From Clostridia bacterium (GTDB taxonomy: Bacteria > Bacillota > Clostridia > Christensenellales > Borkfalkiaceae): a stretch of DNA of 41,830 bases. The notes beneath the pieces were generated by a model, which was given only the letters and a program-made list of their open reading frames with translations, did not search any database and was not told the DNA's origin. Position numbers and translations under genes: made by a program. The first letter of the stretch is position 1. Every line of letters starts with the position of its first letter. The DNA is taken from the NCBI GenBank assembly GCA_900768525.1, contig CAAGDF010000061.1:1-41830 (forward strand). The letters run 5' to 3'. Below are positions 7,001 through 15,919 of this stretch, piece by piece.

Positions 7001-10000
7001 TGCTCGGCAGTGTTGACGGTACTTCCACGTACAGTTCACATGACTTTACCGAGGTAGAAATTCCTTATTCGGTAACAAAGATCGAAGATAAGGCGTTCGT
7101 ATCTAACTCCAGAGTTTTAAAAGTAACGTTCCTTGCGGCTCCTGCAGGCGTACAGGAAAAAGAGCTTACGCTCGGTCAGTTGGTATTCCAGGGTTGTTCT
7201 AAACTCGAAACAATCGACTTCCCCGCAAGACTTGCGACTTTCGACGCAAGCGTATTTGACGGCTGCTCGAAATTGGCAAGCGTCAATATGGCGGCTGCGA
7301 GCAAGAACTATTCTTCCATCGACGGCGTAGTTCTTAACAAGGGCGGCGATAAACTGCTTTACTATCCGCGCGGAAGAGCGGCTACCGAAGAGCATCCCGA
7401 ATATGCGAAATATACAACTCCCGAATCGGTGACGACAATTTGTTCCAACGCATTCTCGGGCGCGAAACTCGCAGAAATCGTTATCGGCAAAAACGTTACG
7501 ATGATCGAACCGTACGCGTTCAGCGGTACGTCCGACGGTAAGGCTTACTCGGGGCTTGCAGGCAACTATAAAGGAACGCCTGCTTCCGCCCTTACTTCTA
7601 TTATATTTGAAGACGGAGGCGAAATGCCTCTTACCATAGCCGAAGGCGCGTTCTACGGTTCCGCTTCGGGGCTTACGGAAATAACGCTCCCCGCTCGTCT
7701 TCAGACTCTCGGCGATTACGCGTTCGGTGCGAAATCCTCGCTTAAGACTGTTACGCTCGAATCCGATTCCGGCAGTATTCAGGGCGGCGAATTCAATTAC
7801 AGCAATAAAGCGTTCATATCGGCAACGATAGTTAACGCGGCTCCGTATGTTACAACGCTTTACATCGGTAAGACCGTTTCGGCGGATATAAATATAGCGG
7901 GCATATTCGGCAGCCGTAACTTAAAAACGGTTGAAATTCATGAAGATAACCCGTACCTCATATCCGATGATCAGGTTATATACGATAAAGGCAAAACCAC
8001 GATCGTTTACTATCTCGATTCAAGAGAGGGCGATTATGAAATTCCCGATACCGTAACCGAAATCAAAGCAGGTACTTTCAAACAAAAAGACGGACTTACC
8101 AAGGTTAGAATTCACAACGGCGTGACGTATATCGGAGATCAGGCTTTCTATAACGCCAAAAATCTTGCGGAAGTCATAATGCAAGAAGGCGGCGACGCCG
8201 TATTGAATCTCGGCGACAGCGTATTTGAAAACTGTTATGCGTTAACCAACGCTAAACTCAGCACTCGTATCAGAACCATCGGCAGCAGACTGTTCAAGGG
8301 CTGCAGAATAATGACGGTGGCTGAAATACCCGAAGGCGTTACGGAACTTGGCGACGAAGCGTTCAGCGGATACAACGAATACTCTTATAACGCGTTCGAG
8401 ACCATTAAACTTCCTTCCACGCTCGAAAAGATGGGCGAATATGAGACGGTTGACGGAAAACAGGTTCTTAAATCGATTTCCGTATTCTATAACTGCACAT
8501 CTCTTAAAGAGATCATAGTCGGCGCGGGCAACAAAGTGTTCTCTACCGACAACGGTATTCTTTACGCTAACGTTTACGACGCGACGTTCGAGAAAGAAGT
8601 GCTGCAACTCGTCGTTTGCCCCGCAGCTAAAGCAGGTGAGGTAAACGTACTCCCCGACGTAACAAAAGTCTGGGCGAACGCGTTTAACGGCAACCTCGAA
8701 ACCACAAAAGTAGTCTTTGCCGATGCGACGATGGCGAATTACTCGCTTGAAATAGGCGAAAATGCGTTCAAGGGTTGTAAAAAGCTGACTGAACTCGTAT
8801 TGCCGGTAGGTCTTAACGTAATATCTACCAATACGTTCAAGGATTGTACTTCCCTCGTTTCCGTAACGGTACCTTATACCGTCGGAAAGATAGCGGTCGA
8901 GGCATTCACGAATTGCTCGAGTCTTACGACTATCAATTTTGCGGAAACGCCCGAAGGTAAAACCGAAGTAGGGCTCGAAATAGCAGACGGCACAAAATCG
9001 AGCGATTATTATTCTACAACGATTAAATCGCCGTTCAGCAATTGTACGGCTCTTACCGAGATAGAATTCCCGGAAAGAACGACTTATGTAGGAAACTACG
9101 TGTTCTCGTACAACAACGCGATCAAGAAAGTAACGTTCCCTGCAACGCTTGCGAACATGGGTGTCAACATATTTGAATCGTCGAAAGGCATCAAAGAAGT
9201 TGTATTCAAAACCCATACCGCAGGTGAAAATGCAGGTAAGACTTCGCTTAAAACGTTACCGCAAAGCACGTTCGCTTATTCGACTATCGAAACGATTACG
9301 TTGCCCGAAGGTATAGAAACGTTAGGTTACAGTGCTTTCGGATCTTGTTATAGTCTGACGTCGATAAATATTCCTTCTACGGTTAAGATCCTCGGCGATA
9401 AATCGACGACGTCGTCATACAGTGAAGGTTGGGCGTTCTACGGTTGTACGAAACTTGCAAACGTAACGTTTGCGCCGAACAGCAGTCTTACGACTATCGG
9501 TAAGGACGCTTTCGGTAAGAACTGTTTCGAATCGATAGAAATACCCGCAACCGTCGAAACGATCGGCGAATATGCGTTTGAAGGCAACAAGAAATTAAGA
9601 ACCGTTACTTTCCTTGTAGACGAAACCGATAATTGTTCCGCGCTCGAAAGTATAGGCAGGTGGGCTTTCAAAGAAACTGCGGTCGAAGAACTTATTCTTC
9701 CCGAAACAAGGAAAGAACTCAAGCTTGCGACGAACTTGTTCCAGAAGTGCACCGAACTCAGAAAGGTTCATTTGTCGTCCAAAGTCGCGGCTATTACCGA
9801 CGTATTCCAGGATTGCAAGTCCGAGTTTGAAATCACCGTAGCGGAAAACAATCCGTACCTTAAAGTACACGCTACTTTACCTTTGATCATAAACGAAACA
9901 AAAGTAACGGTCGAAGGTGAAGAAAAGACTCTTATCAACATCAAGTTTGCATACAGACAGATCAATCAGGACGTACTTGAAATTCCCGAAAACTGCGTTG

Positions 10001-13000
10001 CGATAGAAGCAAACGCGTTTGCGGTGCAAAGAGCGATCAAGAAACTCGTATTGCCGTCCGGCATACAGACGATAGCCGACGGTGCGTTCCATGACTGTTA
10101 TTCGCTTGCCGAAGTCGTGTTCGGTCTGAACGAAAACAACGAAAGCGAGTTGCAGACGCTCGGTTCGCAGAAGAACTCCTACGGCGTATTCCAGAACTGT
10201 TATAGTCTTACGAAAATAGTTCTTCCGAACAACGCGATCAACCAGACCACGGCTTATTCCGGCGGCGTGCTGTTCGACAAAACTTTCTATCAATGCGTTT
10301 CGCTTGAAAAGATCGGCGTAACACCCGCTCACGATAAGATAGGCGAACTTGACAACGGTTTGTATCTGCCGGCAAATCTTACGGCTATCGGCACAACTAC
10401 GGGGCGTAACGGAAGCTCCGGTATGGGTGTGTTCCACGGCTGTGAAGCTCTTGCAAGCGTAGTGCTTCCCGCTTCGATTACCGAGCTTAACGACGGTACT
10501 TTCGCAAAATGTGCAACGCTTGCGAGCATAACCTATGAGGGCGCGTCGCAAGAACTCGGCAACGTTATTTCCAATAACGTCAAGGTTATCGGAACCTATA
10601 TGTTTGAAAACTGCGTTTCTTTGGAAACGGTTAAACTTCCCGACGGACTTACCGCGCTTTCGCACAGTATGTTCAGAGGCAGCGGCATAAAGACGATAAC
10701 CATTCCTGCCAAAGTTACCAAGATCGGCGCGACGGCTTCCGCAAGTATGGTATTCCAGGATGCGACGAACCTCGAAGAGGTTATATTCCAGGATGTGTCC
10801 AAGGTTACATTGATCGGTTCGGGCGCGTTCAAAAACTCCGGCATCAGATCGATAGATATCAGCGGCGCGACAACGCTCGGTTCCAATCTGTTCTATGATT
10901 GTAAAAACCTGACCGACGTTAAACTCAACGATAAGCTTACGGAAACTCCGACCGGTTTATTCCAGAATTGTACGTCGCTTACCGGCGTTAAAATGAAAGA
11001 AGACGGCACCGTCGATTACGATGAAAACGGTGACTATCAGTACACTCTCAACCTGCCTTCGAATTTGATTTACCTCGGTAACTCGGCGTTCAAAGGCAGC
11101 GGGCTTATAGCTATTAAACTGCCCGAAGGCGTTAAGGCGCTTTGCGCTTCCGCCTCGGTTGCAAAGAAATTTACGTATTCTAACTACAATGTAAGCGCAG
11201 ACCAGTTCAGCGGCTGTACAAATCTCCAAAGCGTAATATTTGCTTCGGCTCCCGGTCTTATCGGTAAAAACGCATTCCTTGACTGCGCAAGCCTTACCGA
11301 AATCCTTGCTCCGGACAGCGACGCAAACGGCGAGCTTACCGTTGACGGCGTATTCAAGGGCTTAATCGGACTCGGCGATTGCGCGTTCAAGAACTCCGGC
11401 GTGAAGAGAGTAACTCTTAATTCGCTCGAAAGAGTAGGTAAAGAGATATTTATGGGCAGCGCCGTAGAAGAAGTATATATCGGAAAAGATATCAGATACA
11501 GCGCGAAGAATACCAACGGCTGGGGCGCGAGTATGTTCGCCGAATGTAAAAATCTTACAGGCGTTAAGATGAACGATGACGGTACCCCGTATATCGACGA
11601 AACGACGGGCGATTATGTTTACACGTTATCGCTTCCGGACGGCGCGTACTATTTCGGAACGTATACGTTCAAAAACACTCCGATAAAGGCGTTGAAGTTC
11701 GGCGCAGGTCTGACTCAGATCGGAAGCAGCGGTTCTTCGGCAACGTTTACGGGTACAACCTATATTTTCAGCGGATGTACCGAACTTGAAAAAGTGACGT
11801 TCGAAGGCGATAATATCCAGCTTTGCGGTCAGGTATTCAAGGGTTGCGAAAAACTTGCCACCGTCGTCGGATTGGGAAAAGCCAAATATATCGGTAAGAA
11901 TGCCTTTGAAGGCACTGCGTTAACCGAACTCACATTCGAAAAGGATGTGGAATTAGGCGATAGTGCGTTTAAGGACTGCGAATCGCTTACCAAGGTAACG
12001 TTCTCCGACAAACAGACGGCAATCGGTTCCTCGGCGTTCTTCAGCTGCGGCAAACTTACGGATTTCAACTTACCGGATTCCATTAAGACGCTTGCGGCAA
12101 ACTGCTTCGGCTGGGCTCCGATCGACGGCAAGACGATCACGTTGCCGAAAAACCTTGATACTTTAGGAAACGGCGCGTTCTTCGGCTGTAAGATCGTCGG
12201 TTACGATATAGCTGCGGACAATGCGAATTTCGCCGTTAAAGACGGAGTGCTCTACAACAAAGATTTGAGTAAAGTCGTATCTATACCTGCGGCTATGGAA
12301 GAAGTCGATATTTCCGGCGCGAAATCTATAGGCTCTTATGCGTTTGCTTACTGCACGTTCGCTACAATCAAGATGCCTGCGGCAATCGAGAGCATAGACG
12401 ATTATGCGTTTGCAAGCTTTACGGTTCCCGACGGCGTTACTTTCGAATTACCCGAAGGTATGACGGAAATCCCCCAGGGAATGTTCAAAGGCACTAAGAA
12501 TCTTGGCAACATAGTATTGCCTTCGACGCTTAAAGTAATAGGTAAAGAAGCGTTTATGAATGCAGAGTTCAAGAGCATAACGTTCAACAGCGGACTTACC
12601 GAAATCGGAATCAGCGCATTCGAGGGAGCGACCGGACTTGGCGACGTCGTACTGCCCGAAGGTCCGGTTATCGTCGGCAACAGATCGTTCTTCGGTTCGG
12701 ATGTTAAATCGGCGGTGCTGCCCGAAACGGTATACAAAATCAATTACTATGCGTTCCAGAACTGCGAACAGCTTACTTCGGTTACCTTTACCGATAAACT
12801 GGAAGAAATCGGAAGTCAGGCGTTCAGCGGTACGGGATTGACTACCGTAACCATTCCTAAGTCGGTTCAGGAACTCGGCGATAAGGCGTTTGCGGAATGT
12901 AAATCGCTTACCGAAGTTATATTCGAAGACGGCATCGAAAGAGTCGGTAACCTGTCGTACATTAAGGTGGTATCGCCTGCGCAGGGTAAATTGGAATCCT

Positions 13001-14115
13001 ACTCGTCAACGAACAGCTCGTTCCTTAACAGCGCGGTAGAAACTGTAGTGATCCCCGAATCCGTTACCGAAATAGCGAACAATATGTTCCAGAACAACAA
13101 CATCAAGAATCTCACTTTACCCTCGGGTATCGTAAAAATCGGTGCTTCTACGTTCCAGGATAACCCGCTTACGGGCAAACTCGTATTACCTGCAAGTCTT
13201 ACGACTCTCGGAAAGAATGCGTTTGCCGGTGCCGAGCGTGTTGCCGTAACCGATGAAGAGGGCAACGAAACGGGCGAATACACTTACGAAGGCTGCTCGA
13301 CGATTACCGAAGTGGTTCTGCCGGAAGGTCTTGCGACATTAGAGGCAGGCGCATTTGCTAACCTTTACAACCTGTCGGCGATCAATATGGAAAACGTTCA
13401 GAAATTCAACGGAGCGTATGTAATCGGCTATGCCGGTATCTTAAACGAAAAAGGTTTGGACATTACTTTAAGCAAACTTAATTCCGACGTATCCGGTACA
13501 ACGGTTCACCAACTCGAGACCGACGCAAGCATCAAGACGATCGGCAACGGCGTGTTCGGTTACGCAAACATCGATAAGATTACGTTTACCGAGGAAGACG
13601 CGGTAAGGGGTAAATTGCTCCACTCGCTGGCTAAGGTTCCCGAATTGGTATTCCCCGAAGGGCTCGATACTTTACCGAATTACTTCTATGCGTTCTGCTT
13701 CGCAAAAGAATATGTTGTTCCCGCATTCATAAAAGATCTGGGAGGATATACGTTCGACCTTTGTATCTATGCGGAAAAGATATCTTTCGCGGAAGGCAGC
13801 GTTGCCGAAACCGCAGGCATGTATGCGTTCGGCGAATGTCCGTTGCTTAAAGAGTTAACGCTTCCCGAAACGTTTACCACGGTCGGTTCATGGGCATTTA
13901 AGTTTAACAAGAGCCTGAAAACGCTCCGTATTCCGTCTAAGATGACTATCGATTCGAAAGACGTGTTTGCGGGCTTTGGAGACGATCAGACTGTATACCT
14001 CACGTTCAACAGAGCGGATCGCTATCGTTATATGGCGTATGGCTACGACAAGGGCGGTTCCGGCGCAGGTCAGCAGTGCGAAGCTAAGTTTGTATTCGCA
14101 GACGACAAACAGTAA
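4075..14115 (+). CDS. Giant BspA-type leucine-rich repeat surface protein with InlB-like modules
   Basis: The protein has 3346 residues, roughly 360 kDa. The start at 4075 is chosen over an in-frame ATG at 4042 because AGGAGG lies at 4062-4067, seven bases before it, and the hydrophobic segment then begins at residue 6. Residues 6-31 form a signal anchor or uncleaved signal with no lipobox. A Ser/Asp-rich linker follows. InlB B-type (Flg_new) modules with the FxGW signature lie near residues 138-200, 215-280, 671-738 and 740-822. Fibronectin-like beta modules fill about 290-660. From about 825 to the C-terminus run BspA/LRR_5 repeats of roughly 23 residues (pattern IGxxAFxxCxxLxxIxLPxxLxxI), on the order of a hundred. 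There is no C-terminal anchor or LPXTG motif, so the N-terminal helix may hold it to the membrane. The family is known for binding host or environmental macromolecules. The target is unknown. It is monocistronic by promoter and terminator. Confidence 0.93.
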   Translation: MQNKKRLLIILISAVLVLAVGLTVLLTTVLKPSDDSSSSSASDSAGDVDYAEGKFYYEAEDENGQKVLIELELKKDLSYSLTVNGTATSGTYTKNGNRIELLEGGNTAYTLTDNGDTVEMTYDGYKVTLIADVTYTVSFAGVEGYNSLSVRNGKVIGEVADPSKEGYSFVGWYKDAAFETRVYPAIYVVKSDVTLYARFSNATAKGFKVKRYSMSGELLGEETVEVGKSLELADMGEGFLGWWTSNSMDSGKLTAKVGDNTVLTEDTVLYAVYETDYEEGVPVGVSVNENGVTWTAVEGVLYDVVINFGGTQVASKPAFEGNSFDFAFASKDAGEYAVTVSCNGKATTVYYTNKLLARPSGLSVDGMLFSFATVKDATAYYLTLNGKSISLGANTYFDFSDYEMSKDGLKFVVRAHAAGYADSTSFEFELVRILNNVENIAYANGKLTWNAVEGAAQYEVIVNGKTAFVEDNEFDVSDLYGDLNVSVKAIAKGYYSESTTAQINKEDLATPKGLNYYVKDGKEYVEWTKDDNAAAYELKITGKKGGSATTVTPTLAADATSYELDASAFDADSELTFELVAKSASGANNSLAATLTVTCGKVESVAYNDGKVTWAPVRNTAEYTVVLPDGTEAKTAKAEYASVTFNKAGDNAIIVKAGAASAEIKVTAYAITFMTNSITVPTLYHAYGDTVVLPDADLTRTGYDFAGWADAAGVRLGESFVMDEKATVTLYAAWEPKEYNVTLNVGDYGKDFEDGKNTVTVKYGKSDAVFFMPELNGADNSKLFYGWYTQPAGNGTRLTDENGIMLRAYGSPYDSTVYAQWVTAFEFEVAKTNEDGSAKSYSVKAGPEIDKFEGSAVTVPSTYNGKPVTLIESNAFYDCDFAVLNIPNSVYTIELISTDTGSAFSNCRYLEAINVYDVGELVLEQQKRYFSEDGVLYFEREAEVTYYNNTEVAYVPRGKEGTLVISDKAEVVPMGVLGSVDGTSTYSSHDFTEVEIPYSVTKIEDKAFVSNSRVLKVTFLAAPAGVQEKELTLGQLVFQGCSKLETIDFPARLATFDASVFDGCSKLASVNMAAASKNYSSIDGVVLNKGGDKLLYYPRGRAATEEHPEYAKYTTPESVTTICSNAFSGAKLAEIVIGKNVTMIEPYAFSGTSDGKAYSGLAGNYKGTPASALTSIIFEDGGEMPLTIAEGAFYGSASGLTEITLPARLQTLGDYAFGAKSSLKTVTLESDSGSIQGGEFNYSNKAFISATIVNAAPYVTTLYIGKTVSADINIAGIFGSRNLKTVEIHEDNPYLISDDQVIYDKGKTTIVYYLDSREGDYEIPDTVTEIKAGTFKQKDGLTKVRIHNGVTYIGDQAFYNAKNLAEVIMQEGGDAVLNLGDSVFENCYALTNAKLSTRIRTIGSRLFKGCRIMTVAEIPEGVTELGDEAFSGYNEYSYNAFETIKLPSTLEKMGEYETVDGKQVLKSISVFYNCTSLKEIIVGAGNKVFSTDNGILYANVYDATFEKEVLQLVVCPAAKAGEVNVLPDVTKVWANAFNGNLETTKVVFADATMANYSLEIGENAFKGCKKLTELVLPVGLNVISTNTFKDCTSLVSVTVPYTVGKIAVEAFTNCSSLTTINFAETPEGKTEVGLEIADGTKSSDYYSTTIKSPFSNCTALTEIEFPERTTYVGNYVFSYNNAIKKVTFPATLANMGVNIFESSKGIKEVVFKTHTAGENAGKTSLKTLPQSTFAYSTIETITLPEGIETLGYSAFGSCYSLTSINIPSTVKILGDKSTTSSYSEGWAFYGCTKLANVTFAPNSSLTTIGKDAFGKNCFESIEIPATVETIGEYAFEGNKKLRTVTFLVDETDNCSALESIGRWAFKETAVEELILPETRKELKLATNLFQKCTELRKVHLSSKVAAITDVFQDCKSEFEITVAENNPYLKVHATLPLIINETKVTVEGEEKTLINIKFAYRQINQDVLEIPENCVAIEANAFAVQRAIKKLVLPSGIQTIADGAFHDCYSLAEVVFGLNENNESELQTLGSQKNSYGVFQNCYSLTKIVLPNNAINQTTAYSGGVLFDKTFYQCVSLEKIGVTPAHDKIGELDNGLYLPANLTAIGTTTGRNGSSGMGVFHGCEALASVVLPASITELNDGTFAKCATLASITYEGASQELGNVISNNVKVIGTYMFENCVSLETVKLPDGLTALSHSMFRGSGIKTITIPAKVTKIGATASASMVFQDATNLEEVIFQDVSKVTLIGSGAFKNSGIRSIDISGATTLGSNLFYDCKNLTDVKLNDKLTETPTGLFQNCTSLTGVKMKEDGTVDYDENGDYQYTLNLPSNLIYLGNSAFKGSGLIAIKLPEGVKALCASASVAKKFTYSNYNVSADQFSGCTNLQSVIFASAPGLIGKNAFLDCASLTEILAPDSDANGELTVDGVFKGLIGLGDCAFKNSGVKRVTLNSLERVGKEIFMGSAVEEVYIGKDIRYSAKNTNGWGASMFAECKNLTGVKMNDDGTPYIDETTGDYVYTLSLPDGAYYFGTYTFKNTPIKALKFGAGLTQIGSSGSSATFTGTTYIFSGCTELEKVTFEGDNIQLCGQVFKGCEKLATVVGLGKAKYIGKNAFEGTALTELTFEKDVELGDSAFKDCESLTKVTFSDKQTAIGSSAFFSCGKLTDFNLPDSIKTLAANCFGWAPIDGKTITLPKNLDTLGNGAFFGCKIVGYDIAADNANFAVKDGVLYNKDLSKVVSIPAAMEEVDISGAKSIGSYAFAYCTFATIKMPAAIESIDDYAFASFTVPDGVTFELPEGMTEIPQGMFKGTKNLGNIVLPSTLKVIGKEAFMNAEFKSITFNSGLTEIGISAFEGATGLGDVVLPEGPVIVGNRSFFGSDVKSAVLPETVYKINYYAFQNCEQLTSVTFTDKLEEIGSQAFSGTGLTTVTIPKSVQELGDKAFAECKSLTEVIFEDGIERVGNLSYIKVVSPAQGKLESYSSTNSSFLNSAVETVVIPESVTEIANNMFQNNNIKNLTLPSGIVKIGASTFQDNPLTGKLVLPASLTTLGKNAFAGAERVAVTDEEGNETGEYTYEGCSTITEVVLPEGLATLEAGAFANLYNLSAINMENVQKFNGAYVIGYAGILNEKGLDITLSKLNSDVSGTTVHQLETDASIKTIGNGVFGYANIDKITFTEEDAVRGKLLHSLAKVPELVFPEGLDTLPNYFYAFCFAKEYVVPAFIKDLGGYTFDLCIYAEKISFAEGSVAETAGMYAFGECPLLKELTLPETFTTVGSWAFKFNKSLKTLRIPSKMTIDSKDVFAGFGDDQTVYLTFNRADRYRYMAYGYDKGGSGAGQQCEAKFVFADDKQ

Positions 14116-14171
14116 CAGTTACGGTTTTTAAAACCGCAAAAACGCTTAATGTTATAGTTTAACTGAAGGGG

Positions 14172-14206
14172 ATCGCCGCGGCGTAAAAACCGTGGCGATT
14201 CTCTGT
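14172..14206 (+). terminator. Terminator of the giant LRR gene
   Basis: ATCGCCGCGG (14172-14181) pairs with CCGTGGCGAT (14190-14199), 10 bp with one G-U pair, around an 8-base loop. A short, imperfect T-tract follows. A smaller palindrome (CGG, T-run, A-run, CCG) lies at 14122-14136. No gene is seen from 14116 to 14563. The rest is AT-rich and leads into the next promoter. Confidence 0.75.
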
Positions 14207-14467
14207 ATAAACGCAAACTTTTTTTCGTGGTTTTCTGCGTACGATTTCTTGTTTTGTTTGCGATTTACGAACGTTTGAAGAATTTAAACTTAAATTGTTC
14301 GCGGTACGCGTACAAAACAGATATGGCGTTTTGAAGGCTTAAGTGGTTTTGCCACTCAACCGACCGAAAAAACGGGTGAAAAAGGTGAAAAATAATGAAA
14401 AATCATAAATTTTTTTCAATCTTTTTTAAAAAACGGCTTAAAATTGTTTTTAATCGGCGAAAAATCA

Positions 14468-14476
14468 TGGTATAAT
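14468..14476 (+). promoter_or_regulatory. Extended -10 promoter of the MoxR/vWA cluster
   Basis: TGG followed by TATAAT (14471-14476) is an extended -10 element. The -35 region is poor (TTTTAA with 17-base spacing), as is common when TG is present. T-rich tracts upstream (14410-14450) could act as an UP element. Transcription would start near 14483, about 80 bases before the ATG at 14564. Confidence 0.7.
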
Positions 14477-14563
14477 GCATATATTAAAAGTAAGGAAACC
14501 GATTGAGGCGCGCATCGATTGCCCTCCGTCGGCGGACGAACGGATTTTATAAAGGAGGACGTT

Positions 14564-15619
14564 ATGGAAGAATCTGTAAACGTAAAACGATTTGTTCAAA
14601 GGCTCAAACGCGGGGCAGTTAAAAAATCTTTGATTGCTTCGTTGATTGTTGCATTGTTTGCACTTGCGGTATTCGCGGGTGTAGGTTGGTACTTCGCTTT
14701 CAAAGCGGTATGGGCATATGCCGTAACATTCGTGGTCGTTGTTCTTGCAGCGTTCCCGCTTTTCTATTTTTGCAAGTACAAAAAGACCGAACGCGAAGTC
14801 GCTTCGGCTGTAGACGAGCTGGGACTCGAAGAGAGAATGATTACGATGGAAAGCCTTAAGGGTGATGACTCGTATATTGCTCGTCGCCAGAGAGATGACG
14901 CTATGTCCGCTTTGGCTAAAGTAAACGAAAAACGTATTTCGTTGGTTTTATCTACCGCTTTGCTTATTTGTCTTGCCATCGCATTGCCGCTCGGTGCGGG
15001 TTTTACCACCGTTTCGGCACTTGCGGCTGAAGGCGTTTTGCCTTTCGGCAGCGAGGTTGCGGCAGGCGCTCCGCAAAGATACACATTGAAATATTCGGCG
15101 ACCGAGGGCGGTTCGCTTTCGGGTTCTACCGCACAGCGCGTGGCTCAGGGCGAAGCGGGTGCTTACGTGGTTGCCACTCCCGACGAGGGTTACATCTTCT
15201 TAAGATGGAACGACGGTTACAAGAACAACGTTCGTTGCGACGTAGCCGACGGCAAGGACGTTATCGTTACCGCCGTGTTCGTAAGTCTTGACGACTATGC
15301 CGCCGATTACGGTATTTACGATCCCGATCAGGACGGAAACGGCGAGAATCAGAAAAAACAACCCGGTTCCGAAAAGAGTAACGACCAACAGCCGCCTAAG
15401 GATGACAGCGACCCAAGTGACGATGGTATGCCGGGCAACGGCGCGGGCAGCGGTGCGGAAGACGAATCCGGTAACATAATCGACGGTAAAACGTTCTATG
15501 GCAACAAGGTGCTCGACGACGCACAAAAGGATGCGGTTGACCGTGTAAACGGCGATTCCGATTTCACCGATAAAGATAAAGAACTTATCAACGGTTACTA
15601 CGGTGCAATCGGCAGATAA
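14564..15619 (+). CDS. Three-helix membrane protein with divergent InlB-like repeat (DUF4175-like N-terminus)
   Basis: The protein has 351 residues. The start at 14564 follows AAAGGAGG at 14551-14558, rejecting an in-frame ATG 45 bases earlier. Hydrophobic helices lie at about 22-42, 46-70 and 127-147. The cytoplasmic stretch between helices 2 and 3 carries a VDELGLEERMITMESL pattern resembling the N-terminal region of DUF4175 proteins, which are common partners of MoxR/DUF58/vWA operons. After helix 3, residues 172-240 form a divergent InlB B-repeat with GYxFxxWxDG near 209-218. A Gln/Asp/Ser-rich linker (243-305) and a short C-terminal helix-forming segment (about 310-351) complete it. Function is unknown. 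It sits at the head of the cluster and may anchor or present the complex outside the membrane. Confidence 0.8.
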   Translation: MEESVNVKRFVQRLKRGAVKKSLIASLIVALFALAVFAGVGWYFAFKAVWAYAVTFVVVVLAAFPLFYFCKYKKTEREVASAVDELGLEERMITMESLKGDDSYIARRQRDDAMSALAKVNEKRISLVLSTALLICLAIALPLGAGFTTVSALAAEGVLPFGSEVAAGAPQRYTLKYSATEGGSLSGSTAQRVAQGEAGAYVVATPDEGYIFLRWNDGYKNNVRCDVADGKDVIVTAVFVSLDDYAADYGIYDPDQDGNGENQKKQPGSEKSNDQQPPKDDSDPSDDGMPGNGAGSGAEDESGNIIDGKTFYGNKVLDDAQKDAVDRVNGDSDFTDKDKELINGYYGAIGR

Positions 15620-15719
15620 TTCGGGTTAACGCCCGACACAAAAAGGTCGGATCTATCCGACGAATAAAAGGGGGATTTTGCGCAATTTTTACGCAGGGTT
15701 TCCGTCAAGTTAAATATGA

Positions 15720-15763
15720 AGGCGATCGCGCGTATTTTCGGCGGTCGCCTAAAAGTATTTTTA
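15720..15763 (+). terminator. Terminator-like hairpin between the first cluster gene and the MoxR gene
   Basis: AGGCGATCGC (15720-15729) and GCGGTCGCCT (15741-15750) form a 10-bp stem with one G-U pair around an 11-base loop, followed by AAAAG and a T-rich stretch. An additional 7-bp hairpin (GTCGGAT with ATCCGAC, two-base loop) lies near 15647-15662. The 300 bases from 15620 to 15919 contain no ORF I can support and no clear sigma-A promoter, so the MoxR genes may depend on read-through or on a non-consensus promoter. Confidence 0.65.
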
Positions 15764-15919
15764 AGAAGAAAAACGTTTTTGCAGGTCGGTCGCGCAATCG
15801 GGCGGAAAAGGCGTGCGCCTTGCCGAAAAAGTGCGATTTGCGTCGCAAAAACGCTTTGAAATTTTTGGCAAATAAAAAAAGAAATAACAATAATACTAAT
15901 ACACGAGTGGTAAATTAAA

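Noticed and set aside
4000..14200. CRISPR-like or short tandem DNA repeats within the giant gene
   Set aside because: The repeats are at protein level (LRR units of about 23 residues) and diverged at DNA level. There are no regularly spaced identical direct repeats.
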